This document shows positions 33,242-41,391 of a DNA stretch of 52,134 bases, piece after piece. The translations under genes were made by a program, and so were the position numbers. The first letter of the stretch is position 1. The number at the start of each line of letters is the position of its first letter. Source of the stretch: Acetobacteraceae bacterium (GTDB taxonomy: Bacteria > Pseudomonadota > Alphaproteobacteria > Acetobacterales > Acetobacteraceae); NCBI GenBank assembly GCA_025452005.1, contig JANWJK010000182.1, positions 1-52,134 of the forward strand. The letters run 5' to 3'. The notes below the pieces were generated by a model. That model did not search any database and was not told where the DNA came from. It was given only the letters and a program-made list of their open reading frames with translations.

Positions 33242-34918
33242 ATGGACGTCGATCCGATTACACTGGAAGTGCTGCGCAACAAGCTCGACGGCATCGCCAA
33301 CGAGATGCAGCTCACTCTGGTGCGCAGCGCCTTTTCCGCCATCGTGAAGGAAGGGCTCGACGCCTCGGCCAGCCTGTTCACGCTGCAAGGCGAGACGCTG
33401 GCGCAGGCACTCGCCATTCCGGTGCATCTCGGCGCGCTGACGCCGATGGTGGGTCGGCTGCTGCACGACGTGCCGCTCGAGACGATGGGTGAGGGCGACA
33501 TCTGGATCCTCAACGACACGTATCTCGGCGGCACGCATCTGCCGGACATCGCCATCATGATGCCGGTGTTCGCCGCCGGCCGCGTCATCGCGATCAGCGC
33601 GGCGATGACGCATCACCAGGATGTCGGCGGCATGGCGCCCGGCTCCACGCCGACCAACGCCACCGAGATCTTCCAGGAAGGCATTCGCATCCCGCTGCTG
33701 CAATTCCGCCGCGGCGAGGTACTGAACGACACGCTGATCGCGATGCTGCGTCAGAACGTACGGCTGCCTGACGTGCTGATGGGCGACATCAATGCGCAGG
33801 TCGCCGCGTGCACGATCGGCGCGCGAAGGCTTGGCGAGCTGGCCGGCAGCTTCGGACGCGATGAGTTGCTGGCGTTGTTCGACGAACTGCTGAACCGCTC
33901 CGAGACGATGACACGGCAGGCGCTGCGCAGTCTGCGGGCGGGAACCTATCGCCATGTCGATTACCTGGACAATGACGGGATCGAGCTCGACAGGCTGGTG
34001 CGCATCGAGGTCGCGGTGACGATCGAAGACGGCCGAATGATGTGCGACTTCACTGGTACGTCGCCCCAGGTGCGCGGACCGTTCAACTGCATGGCGTCGG
34101 GACCTTATGCTGCCGCGTGCTTTGCGGTGCGTGCGGTGACCGATCCGGAGGGTCGCGTTCCCAACAACGGCGGCTGCTTCCGTCCGCTGGCGTTTCATCT
34201 GCCGGAGGGTAGCCTGGTCAATCCGCGCGAGCCGGCTCCGACCGGCTGTCGCACATCGACGATCAAGAGGATAACCACCGCGATACTCGGCGCGCTGCGC
34301 CAGGCTGCGCCGGATCGCGTGCCGGCCGACTCCGGCAGCGAGATCGTCATCATGCATTTCGGTGGCCAACGCTCCGATGGCCGCCGCTATGTGACGTCGC
34401 AGCTTCTGGTTGCCGGCAGCGGGGCATCGCCACATCTCGACGGTGTCGATGTGATCGAGACCGATGCCAGCAATTGCCTGAACGTTCCGGCCGAGGCGCT
34501 GATGCTCGAGGCGCCGATCCGCGTGCACCGCGCGGCGCTGAACCGCGATTCCGGAGGGCCAGGGACGCACCGCGGTGGTCTCGGCGGTGTGTTCGAATAC
34601 GAACTGCTGGATGGCGAAGCCACCGTGACGTATCGCGGCGAACGGCATCGCTGCGAGGCGGCCGGAGTGGACGAAGGCATGGCCGGCGGGCGGGCCAGCG
34701 CGGTGATCAGGCGTGCCGCGGGCGGCGAGGAGGTGGTGAACTCGAAGATCGTAGCCACGCTGCGTAAAGGCGATCGGATCGTGATCGCCACCGCCGGCGG
34801 CGGTGGATACGGCATACCGGTCGAACGTGAGCCCGCGCTCGTGCAGGCGGATCTGCGCAACGGCAAGATCAGCCTGGAAGCGGCACGCGAGTTCTATGGA
34901 TATCGCGGCAATGTCTGA
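33242..34918 (+). CDS. hyuB: Hydantoinase/oxoprolinase subunit B (HyuB family)
   Basis: 558 residues. It opens DPITLEVLRNKLDGIANEM, a near-invariant start of the family, then ALTPMVGRLL and GDIWILNDTYLGGTHLPDI, and ends with GYGIPVEREP. It forms a heteromer with HyuA to carry out ATP-dependent hydrolysis of a cyclic amide or a carboxylation. The ATG is one base after the hyuA stop. The stop at 34918 is followed by a palindromic repeat and the first Liv operon. Confidence 0.93.
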   Translation: MDVDPITLEVLRNKLDGIANEMQLTLVRSAFSAIVKEGLDASASLFTLQGETLAQALAIPVHLGALTPMVGRLLHDVPLETMGEGDIWILNDTYLGGTHLPDIAIMMPVFAAGRVIAISAAMTHHQDVGGMAPGSTPTNATEIFQEGIRIPLLQFRRGEVLNDTLIAMLRQNVRLPDVLMGDINAQVAACTIGARRLGELAGSFGRDELLALFDELLNRSETMTRQALRSLRAGTYRHVDYLDNDGIELDRLVRIEVAVTIEDGRMMCDFTGTSPQVRGPFNCMASGPYAAACFAVRAVTDPEGRVPNNGGCFRPLAFHLPEGSLVNPREPAPTGCRTSTIKRITTAILGALRQAAPDRVPADSGSEIVIMHFGGQRSDGRRYVTSQLLVAGSGASPHLDGVDVIETDASNCLNVPAEALMLEAPIRVHRAALNRDSGGPGTHRGGLGGVFEYELLDGEATVTYRGERHRCEAAGVDEGMAGGRASAVIRRAAGGEEVVNSKIVATLRKGDRIVIATAGGGGYGIPVEREPALVQADLRNGKISLEAAREFYGYRGNV

Positions 34919-34980
34919 ACCGCACAATCTGCATGATCCCCCATAAGCGCGCCCGGGCGGTAGGGGAAATGGCATTTTCC

Positions 34981-35067
34981 TGTCATTGCGAGGAGCGCAG
35001 CGACGCGGCAATCTCCATCGCAGTGCATAACGGGATGGAGATTGCTTCGCTCGGCTCGCAATGACAG
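34981..35067. repeat. Palindromic intergenic repeat, copy 1
   Basis: TGTCATTGCGAGGAGCGCAG at the left is matched by the inverted CGGCTCGCAATGACA at the right, and the arms continue as GGCAATCTCCATC against GATGGAGATTGC. It is an imperfect palindrome of about 87 bases. A second copy in the same orientation is at 41215-41286. Such repeats are common in proteobacterial intergenic regions and may be REP- or MITE-like; the RNA would form a long hairpin. It ends about 65 bases before the first Liv binding-protein gene. Confidence 0.85.
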
Positions 35068-35077
35068 GACGCACTGG

Positions 35078-35106
35078 TTGGCGCGGCGTAGCGAACTTGT
35101 TATGGT
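35078..35106 (+). promoter_or_regulatory. Candidate sigma-70-type promoter for the first Liv operon
   Basis: TTGGCG at 35078-35083 and TATGGT at 35101-35106 are separated by exactly 17 bases and lie 25 bases before the binding-protein ATG at 35132. Each hexamer matches four of six consensus bases. It follows the palindromic repeat. The prediction is by pattern only. Confidence 0.35.
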
Positions 35107-35131
35107 GCCGCGCAGACGGGGAGACATCACA

Positions 35132-36331
35132 ATGCGCATCGGACACGCGATCATCGCATCGATCGCCATGGCTCTGGCGATTCCTGCAAGCGCCGACAGC
35201 ACGCAAGGCATCACCGACGCCACGATCGTCATCGGCAACCTGGGACCGTTCTCCGGTCCGTCCTCGGTATTCACGCCGCTGAATTACGGTCCCGAGGCGT
35301 ATCTTCGCTACATCAACGAACAGGGCGGCGTGAACGGGCGCAAGTTCACCACGGTGTTCGCCGATGACTCATGCAACGAGGCCAAGGGCATCGCCGCGGC
35401 GAAGAAGCTTATCTACGAGGACAAGGTCTTCATGATCATGTCGAACCCGTGCAGCGGCGTGGCCATGGCGATCAAGCCGATGCTGGTGCAGGACGGCGTG
35501 CCCTGGATCGGCGCGTCGGCCAATCCCAAGATCAGCCGCCCGGTATCGCCGAGTATCTTCCACACCACCTATACCGGCATCGAGTCCGGCCGCGCCATGG
35601 CGAGCTTCGCAATGGGCAAGCCTGGCACGACGAAGATCGCACTCGCGATGCACAGCGACGACTGGGCGCATGGCTACTGCGACAATGCGACCGACTACGT
35701 GAAGAGCCATAACGGCGAGATCGTCGCCACCACGGCGCTGGAGCACGGTGCCACCGACGGTACCGCGCAGGCGTTGCAGATCAAGGCATCGGGCGCGCAG
35801 GCTGTAATGGCCTGCCTGTACCAGCCGGAACTGATCGTGCTGCTGCGTGAGCTGCAGAAGTTCCAGATCAACGTCATCGTGCTGGGCGCGCTGGGCGCCG
35901 ACTTCGATCAGGTGGTGCAGGCCTTCCCGAATCACGACTACCTGAACCAGCGATTCTTCCAGCCGTATCAGTTCAAGGCGAAGATCGGCAGCGGTCCGTT
36001 GAAGAAGTTCCACGACATCTTCGTCAAGTACCTGACCAAGGACGAGCTGCCCAAGGTCGGCGAACCGACCAACTTCTATTACTTCGGCGTTCCTCTTGCG
36101 ATCGTGACGGTGGAGGCGTTCCGCCGCGCCGGACCGAACCCGACGCGCGAGAGCTGGGAGAAGGCAGTGGAGTCGCTGAAGGACTTCGATACCGGCGTGC
36201 TGGCCGATACCGAGACCTTCGGCCCCGACAAGCATGTCGGCGTCGAGAAAATGTACGCGGTCGGCCTGAATGCCCAGGGACAGGAAACAGTCTACAGGTC
36301 CTGGGGTGACGCACTGGCCGACAGCGAATAG
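35132..36331 (+). CDS. Liv-type ABC transporter substrate-binding protein 1
   Basis: 399 residues with a signal peptide (MRIGHAIIASIAMALAIPASA), mature start near ADSTQG. The body is of the periplasmic type I binding fold (Peripla_BP_6): ATIVIGNLGPFSGPS, YINEQGGVNGRKFTTVFADD, KPGTTKIALAMHSDDW and GVPLAIVTVEAFRRAG. It captures the ligand for the permease/ATPase encoded downstream. Although related to branched-chain amino acid proteins, the adjacent acyl-CoA synthetase suggests a carboxylic acid ligand, an inference. It starts an operon running to 41159. Confidence 0.9.
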   Translation: MRIGHAIIASIAMALAIPASADSTQGITDATIVIGNLGPFSGPSSVFTPLNYGPEAYLRYINEQGGVNGRKFTTVFADDSCNEAKGIAAAKKLIYEDKVFMIMSNPCSGVAMAIKPMLVQDGVPWIGASANPKISRPVSPSIFHTTYTGIESGRAMASFAMGKPGTTKIALAMHSDDWAHGYCDNATDYVKSHNGEIVATTALEHGATDGTAQALQIKASGAQAVMACLYQPELIVLLRELQKFQINVIVLGALGADFDQVVQAFPNHDYLNQRFFQPYQFKAKIGSGPLKKFHDIFVKYLTKDELPKVGEPTNFYYFGVPLAIVTVEAFRRAGPNPTRESWEKAVESLKDFDTGVLADTETFGPDKHVGVEKMYAVGLNAQGQETVYRSWGDALADSE

Positions 36332-36357
36332 CGGCGGTTCACGCCAGGGAGGCGATC

Positions 36358-37881
36358 GTGGCGATACCGGCATATGACTGGATAGCCCACAACGCATCGA
36401 CGCGCGGCGATTGCGTCGCCATGGAAGACCTCGCAACCGGCCGGGTATTCACCTACGCGGAATTCGACGATCGCATCGGGCGCCTGGCTGCCGGTCTGCG
36501 CGCCCGGTTCGGTGTCGAACGTGGCGACCGGGTGGCCGTGCTGGCGCACAATTCGACCGACCTGTTCGAGTTACAGTTCGCCTGCACACGCATCGGCGCG
36601 GTTTTCGCGCCGATGAACTGGCGACTGACGGTGCCTGAACTGCGGTTCATCGTCGGTGACTGCCAGCCTGTCGTCATGTGCTACGATCCGGAATTCGGCG
36701 ACGCGGCGTTGGAACTTTCCGCCGCCTGCGGCGTGCGACACCTGTGCGGGCGGGATCCGGCGGACAACGCCTACGAACGGCTGATCGCCGAGGCGACCGG
36801 CGATGTGGCGCCGGAACCGCTGACGCATGATGACGTTGCGACAATCCTGTACACATCGGGCACCACGGGCCATCCCAAGGGTGCCATCATCACCCACGGC
36901 ATGCGGTTCTGGCAGACCATCAACCTGACAGGCCCTTGTCGGGTCACAACCGACAGCACATGTCTCGTCACCCTGCCGCAATTCCATGTCGGCGGACTCG
37001 ATGTTTTCGCCAACCCGGTGTTCCACTACGGCGGTAAGGCCGTGGTGATGCGCGCCTACGATCCTGCCCTGACGTTGCGTCTGTTCTGCGACCGCGAGGC
37101 CAACATCACGCACTTCATCGGTGCCCCGGCACATTTCCAGTTCATGGCGCAACTGCCGCAGTTCGCCGAGGCGAGCTTCAACCCGAATCTCCTGGCGTAT
37201 GTCGCCGCTGCACCGGTGCCGTTGCCCCTGCTGCATCAGTGGCGAGATCGCGGCCTCAAGCTGATACAGGGCTACGGCATGACCGAGACGTGCGGGGTGA
37301 TCACGATGATGGAGCCGGGCGACGCACTGCCAAAGGCAGGCTCGGCCGGCAAGGCCTGTCTGCATGTCACTATGCGTCTGGTCGGCGCCGACGGCACCGA
37401 TGCCCCTGCCGGCGAGATCGGCGAAATCTGGGTTAAGGGCCCCAGCACCACGCCCGGCTACTGGCAAAGGCCCGAGGCAACCGCCGGCGCCTTCACGGAC
37501 GGCTGGCTGCGCACCGGCGATGCGGCACTGACCGACAAGGACGGTTTCTACTACATCGTCGATCGCTGGAAGGACATGTACATATCCGGCGGCGAGAACG
37601 TCTATCCGGCGGAGGTCGAAGACGTGCTCTACCAGCTTCCCGCCATCGCCGAAGTCGCGATCATCGGCGTGGCGGACGAGCGATGGGGCGAGGTTGGCCG
37701 CGCCATTGTCGCGCTCAAGCCGGACCACGTGCTGACCGAGGCGCAGATCTATCGGCACTGCGAGGCGAACCTCGCGCACTACAAGCACCCTCGCTCGATC
37801 CGCTTTGTCGAAGCTCTGCCGCGCAACGCAACCGGCAAGGTACACAAGCCAACTTTGCGGCAACGGTTCGGCGCCGTGTAA
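36358..37881 (+). CDS. AMP-forming acyl-CoA synthetase (AMP-ligase)
   Basis: 507 residues from a GTG at 36358 with AGGGAGG upstream. Motifs: the ATP-binding loop LYTSGTTGHPKGA, GYGMTETCG, and the C-terminal hinge and lysine region ITGGENVYP-like ISGGENVYPAEVEDVL and RNATGKVHK (the catalytic Lys). It activates a carboxylate to an acyl-AMP and then acyl-CoA. It lies between the binding protein and permease genes of one Liv operon, 26 bases after the former and 6 before livH. The acid, aromatic or aliphatic, is unknown. Confidence 0.92.
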   Translation: MAIPAYDWIAHNASTRGDCVAMEDLATGRVFTYAEFDDRIGRLAAGLRARFGVERGDRVAVLAHNSTDLFELQFACTRIGAVFAPMNWRLTVPELRFIVGDCQPVVMCYDPEFGDAALELSAACGVRHLCGRDPADNAYERLIAEATGDVAPEPLTHDDVATILYTSGTTGHPKGAIITHGMRFWQTINLTGPCRVTTDSTCLVTLPQFHVGGLDVFANPVFHYGGKAVVMRAYDPALTLRLFCDREANITHFIGAPAHFQFMAQLPQFAEASFNPNLLAYVAAAPVPLPLLHQWRDRGLKLIQGYGMTETCGVITMMEPGDALPKAGSAGKACLHVTMRLVGADGTDAPAGEIGEIWVKGPSTTPGYWQRPEATAGAFTDGWLRTGDAALTDKDGFYYIVDRWKDMYISGGENVYPAEVEDVLYQLPAIAEVAIIGVADERWGEVGRAIVALKPDHVLTEAQIYRHCEANLAHYKHPRSIRFVEALPRNATGKVHKPTLRQRFGAV

Positions 37882-37887
37882 GTCCGC

Positions 37888-38766
37888 ATGCTCGCCCTTC
37901 TGCCGCAGCTTGTGGTCAGCGGCACCTCGACCGGCATGCTCTATGCGCTCATCGCGCTGTCGATGACCGTGGTCTATCGCGCCACCACCGTGGTGAACTT
38001 CGGCCACGGCGACATGGTCGCCGCCGGCGCCTACGCGGTGTTCGTGTTCGGTCTCGGCTTCGGTCTGCCGTTCCTGGTCGCCATGGCGCTCGCCATCGCG
38101 CTGCTGTTCGCCGCAGGCTTCGCCGCGCAGCGCATGCTGCTGCAGCCGATCGTCGCCGGTCCGCATCTGTCGCTGGCGATGATGGCGCTCGCCATCGGCT
38201 ACACGCTGCGCGGCGCGCTGCGTCTCCAGTGGGGCAACGAAACCATCAACCCGTCGCGCCCTTATCCGCAGGACGTGTATCTGTTCGGCAACGTCGTCGT
38301 CACCACCGATGACGCTGTCATCTGCGGCTCGGTTCTGCTGCTGCTGGCGGCGCTGTTCCTGTTGCTGCAGGTGACGCCACTTGGCAAGGTGATCCAGGCC
38401 ACGTTCCAGAGCCAACGTGGCGCGGCGCTGGTCGGCATCAACGTCCCGTTGTTCCACGCATTGATGTGGGGTGGCGGCGCGGCACTCGGCGCACTCGGCG
38501 GTGTGATGCTGTCGCTGATCACGCCGCTCACGCCCGACCTCGGCCAATGGACGCTGGTGCAGGGTTTCGCCGCGATGACACTCGGCGGATTCGGATCACT
38601 CGGCGGCGCCGTCGCCGGCGGCATCCTGCTCGGCATCACCGAGAAGCTGCTGGGCTTCTACGTCAACACGGTCTTTATAGAGATCACCGGCTACCTTGTG
38701 CCGATCCTCGTCTTGATGTTGCGCCCGCAAGGCCTGTTCGGCCGCCGCGCCGTCGTGCGCGTATAG
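37888..38766 (+). CDS. Liv-type ABC permease LivH 1
   Basis: 292 residues with eight or so hydrophobic segments. MLYALIALSMTVVYRATTVVNFGHGDM near the N-terminus and FAAMTLGGFGSLGGAVAGGILLG near the C-terminus are signatures of the LivH inner-membrane permease. It forms the channel with LivM. Its stop TAG overlaps the GTG of livM (TAGTG). Confidence 0.93.
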   Translation: MLALLPQLVVSGTSTGMLYALIALSMTVVYRATTVVNFGHGDMVAAGAYAVFVFGLGFGLPFLVAMALAIALLFAAGFAAQRMLLQPIVAGPHLSLAMMALAIGYTLRGALRLQWGNETINPSRPYPQDVYLFGNVVVTTDDAVICGSVLLLLAALFLLLQVTPLGKVIQATFQSQRGAALVGINVPLFHALMWGGGAALGALGGVMLSLITPLTPDLGQWTLVQGFAAMTLGGFGSLGGAVAGGILLGITEKLLGFYVNTVFIEITGYLVPILVLMLRPQGLFGRRAVVRV

Positions 38767-39707
38767 TGTCCCGCCGCCTCTTCTGGCTGTTGCCGCTTGC
38801 GCTGCTGCCCGTGCCATTGCTGCTCAACCCCTATCAGCAGTACGTGCTGAACACCGCGCTGCTCTACGTCCCCGTCGGCATCGGCTTCAATCTCGTCGTC
38901 GGCAATCTGGGCCTGCTCGCGTTCTCCAATGTCGCCTATTTCGGTCTCGGCGCTTACACCAGCGGCGTGATGATGGTGCAGCTTGGCATGCCTTGGTGGC
39001 TGACCGTCATCCCGGCGGCGCTGGTCGGCGGTATCGGCGGCGCGATCGCCAGCATTCCCGCGTTGCGCGGCGTGCGCCTGTTCTACCTCGCCATCATGAC
39101 GCTGGCGTTCGGCGAGCTGATGCGCTGGACCTACATCAGATGGGAGGCGCTCACCGGCGGCTCGATGGGCATGGCGGTGCCGACCGCAACGCTGTTCGGT
39201 TGGGCGCTCGATACCGATCGGCGCAGATTCTACGCCTTCCTCGCATTGGTGGTGCTGCTCGTCGCGATCACCGACCGGCTGCTGCGGTCGCGTTTCGGCC
39301 GTGCCTTCCTGGCGATCAAGGACAACGAGATCGCGGCCGCCGCGATGGGCATCCCCACCGATCGCTACATCGTGCTCGCCTTCGCCTGGGGCGGCGCCGT
39401 GGTCGGCGTGGGCGGTGCGATGTTCGCGATCTCGGTCGGCCACCTGACGCCGGTATCCTTCGATCTCACGGAGCTGATCCGCCAGTTCGCGATCATCATG
39501 GTGGGCGGACTGGCCAGTCTCACCGGCGCGATCATCGGCGCCGTCATCGTCACCGTGGCGCCCCAAGTATTCATCAGCTTCCCCGGGTTCGACGAGCTGG
39601 TATTCGGGTTGCTGATCGTGCTGGTCATCCTGTTCCTGCCGCGCGGGCTCGCCAGCCTGCTTGCACGGGTGCATCCCGCGTTCGTCGAGCGCTACTATCG
39701 TGGATGA
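38766..39707 (+). CDS. Liv-type ABC permease LivM 1
   Basis: 313 residues from the GTG at 38766, sharing a base with the livH stop. The block GFNLVVGNLGLLAFSNVAYFGLGAYTSG, the loop DNEIAAAAMGIPTDRYIVLAF, and a final FGLLIVLVILFLPRG are typical of LivM. It pairs with LivH 1. The open frame upstream of 38766 is not coding. Its stop overlaps the start of livG. Confidence 0.92.
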   Translation: MSRRLFWLLPLALLPVPLLLNPYQQYVLNTALLYVPVGIGFNLVVGNLGLLAFSNVAYFGLGAYTSGVMMVQLGMPWWLTVIPAALVGGIGGAIASIPALRGVRLFYLAIMTLAFGELMRWTYIRWEALTGGSMGMAVPTATLFGWALDTDRRRFYAFLALVVLLVAITDRLLRSRFGRAFLAIKDNEIAAAAMGIPTDRYIVLAFAWGGAVVGVGGAMFAISVGHLTPVSFDLTELIRQFAIIMVGGLASLTGAIIGAVIVTVAPQVFISFPGFDELVFGLLIVLVILFLPRGLASLLARVHPAFVERYYRG

Positions 39708-40465
39708 TGCGCCGTTGCTCTCGGTGCGCGACGTCACCGTGCGCTTCGGCGGCCTGGTTGCGGTGGGCGGCGTCTCGTTCGATCTGCATGGCGGAAATCT
39801 GTGCCCTGATCGGGCCGAACGGCGCCGGCAAGACGACGCTGTTCAACGCCGTGTCAGGCAACGTCGTCGCGGATGGTGGCAGCATCCGCTTTCGCGGCGA
39901 GGAAATCGCCGGGCTCACGCCGCACGAGATCTCGGCTCGCGGCGCCCGCCGCACGTTTCAGAACGGTGGGTTGTTTCCCGAACTGACCGCGCTGGAAAAT
40001 GTGCTGGTCGGATTGCACGCACAGGTGGGAAGCGGCTTCTTCGGTCTGTTGTTCGGCCGTCGTTCGGCGGCTGCGGAAGCGTCCGCGACGATGCGCGCGC
40101 GCGAACTGCTGTCGACGATGGGCCTTGCGCACATCGCCGAGCAGAAAGCGGGCGCACTCTCCGGTGGCCAGCAGCGCATGGTGGAGATCGTGCGTGCGCT
40201 CGCCACCAATCCGCCGCTGTTGCTGCTCGACGAACCCGCGGTGGGCCTGGCGCCCGCCGCGCGCCAGCAACTCACCAGCGTCATCCGTAACCTCGCGCGT
40301 ACGCGCAACATCGGCATCCTGCTGATCGAGCACGCGATCGAACTGGTGATGAGTGTCGCCGACCGCGTGATCGTGCTGAACGACGGACGCAAGGTGGCCG
40401 ACGCGCCGCCCGAACAGGTGCGCGCGGATCGTGCCGTGCTGGAAGCCTATCTCGGCCATGCCTGA
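39700..40465 (+). pseudogene. Liv-type ABC ATPase LivG 1, interrupted by a frameshift
   Basis: From the GTG at 39700 the frame reads VDDAPLLSVRDVTVRFGG up to VSFDLHGG, the usual N-terminus of LivG. Near 39790-39796 the frame then shifts by an equivalent of a two-base deletion, and the next frame continues EICALIGPNGAGKTTLF (Walker A) through LSGGQQRMVEIVRALA, LLLLDEPAVGLAP and IEHAIELVM to the stop at 40465. Both halves are otherwise intact and the reading frame after the shift has no other defect. A restart at ATG 39788 would make a 225-residue protein lacking the first beta strands. The gene may be inactive, slippage-dependent, or affected by a sequencing error. Confidence 0.85.
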
Positions 40466-41159
40466 CGCGCTGCTGATCGCGCGCGGTGTGGAAGCCGGCT
40501 ACGGCAGCCGACAGGTCCTGTTCGGCGTGGATTTCGATATAAACGAGGGCGAGGCGGTGGCGCTGCTCGGTGCCAACGGCAGCGGCAAGTCGACGCTGCT
40601 GAACGCGCTCAGCGGCTTCGTGCGGCCGCGGCGTGGGTCGATCCGCCTCGACGGCATGGAACTCGCCGGACTGCCGCCGCATCGCACGTTCCGCCGGGGC
40701 ATCGTGCAGGTGTCGCAGGCGCGCGACCTGTTTCCCGAGATGTCGGTGGATGAGAACCTGCGTCTGGGCGCGTGGACGAAGCGTGGCGACGCCGCGCGAT
40801 TGCGGGACCGCGTCTATGCATCGTTCCCAAGGCTCTTCGAACGGCGCGGACAGATGGTGCGGCTCATGTCCGGCGGCGAGCAGCAGATGGTGGCAATCGG
40901 CCGTGCGCTGATGAGCGAGCCGCGCGTGCTGCTGCTCGACGAACCGTCGGGCGGGCTGGCACCGGCCTTCGTAAGCGAGATCGCCGCCATCGTTGCCGCA
41001 CTGAAGCGGCAGCGCGTCACGATGGTGATGGTGGAGCAGAACCTCCGTCTGGCGCTGTCAGTGGCCGATCGTATCCTGGTGCTGCGCGACGGGGCGGTGG
41101 CCGAACAGCGCGGCGGCAATGCGGACGAGGAGGAGATCGTTCGGCAGATCTATCTGTAA
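40458..41159 (+). CDS. Liv-type ABC ATPase LivF 1
   Basis: 233 residues from ATG 40458, overlapping the livG end by eight bases. Walker A is GANGSGKST, signature LMSGGEQQMVAIGRALM, Walker B VLLLDEPSGGLAP, H-region replaced by VEQNLRLALSVAD as usual in LivF. It is the last gene of the operon; a palindromic repeat follows. Confidence 0.93.
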   Translation: MPDALLIARGVEAGYGSRQVLFGVDFDINEGEAVALLGANGSGKSTLLNALSGFVRPRRGSIRLDGMELAGLPPHRTFRRGIVQVSQARDLFPEMSVDENLRLGAWTKRGDAARLRDRVYASFPRLFERRGQMVRLMSGGEQQMVAIGRALMSEPRVLLLDEPSGGLAPAFVSEIAAIVAALKRQRVTMVMVEQNLRLALSVADRILVLRDGAVAEQRGGNADEEEIVRQIYL

Positions 41160-41214
41160 GTGGGCTTTTGCGCGCCAAGGCAATTGGGTGAATGGCCGGT
41201 AGTTCGGGTTGTGC

Positions 41215-41286
41215 TGTCATTGCGAGGAGCGCAGCGACGCGGCAATCCCCATCGATGGGGATTGCTTCGCTTCGCTCGCAATGACA
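41215..41286. repeat. Palindromic intergenic repeat, copy 2
   Basis: TGTCATTGCGAGGAGCGCAG, the same left arm as copy 1, is mirrored by CGCTTCGCTCGCAATGACA, with an inner perfect stretch CAATCCCCATCGAT/ATCGATGGGGATTG. It is about 72 bases, shorter than copy 1 in the loop. It is in the same orientation as copy 1 and again lies between a stop codon and a Liv binding-protein gene. Confidence 0.87.
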
Positions 41287-41324
41287 GCGAGAACCGCGGC
41301 GACTGGCAAACGCGCATCGGCAAA

Positions 41325-41354
41325 TTGACTTCATTTCCGGCCGATGCCTAAGCT
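41325..41354 (+). promoter_or_regulatory. Candidate promoter for the second Liv operon
   Basis: TTGACT at 41325-41330 matches five of six -35 bases. The best -10-like hexamer is TAAGCT at 41349-41354, 18 bases later, which matches only three. The ATG of the binding protein is at 41392. The layout (repeat, promoter, binding protein) copies that of the first operon. Confidence 0.3.
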
Positions 41355-41391
41355 TCATCCAATTGCCGAAACGGCGGCCAGGGAGAGAAAC

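Noticed and set aside
32798-35206. 802-residue minus-strand open frame over hyuA/hyuB
   Set aside because: It runs antisense through two clearly conserved genes, and its residues match no family; an artefact of high GC content.
36571-38547. 658-residue minus-strand frame over the acyl-CoA synthetase and livH
   Set aside because: Low-complexity, charged composition and antisense to two conserved genes.
39788-40465. livG as an intact shorter gene starting at ATG 39788
   Set aside because: No ribosome site there, and the upstream frame encodes the expected N-terminal strands, so an interrupted gene is the better reading.
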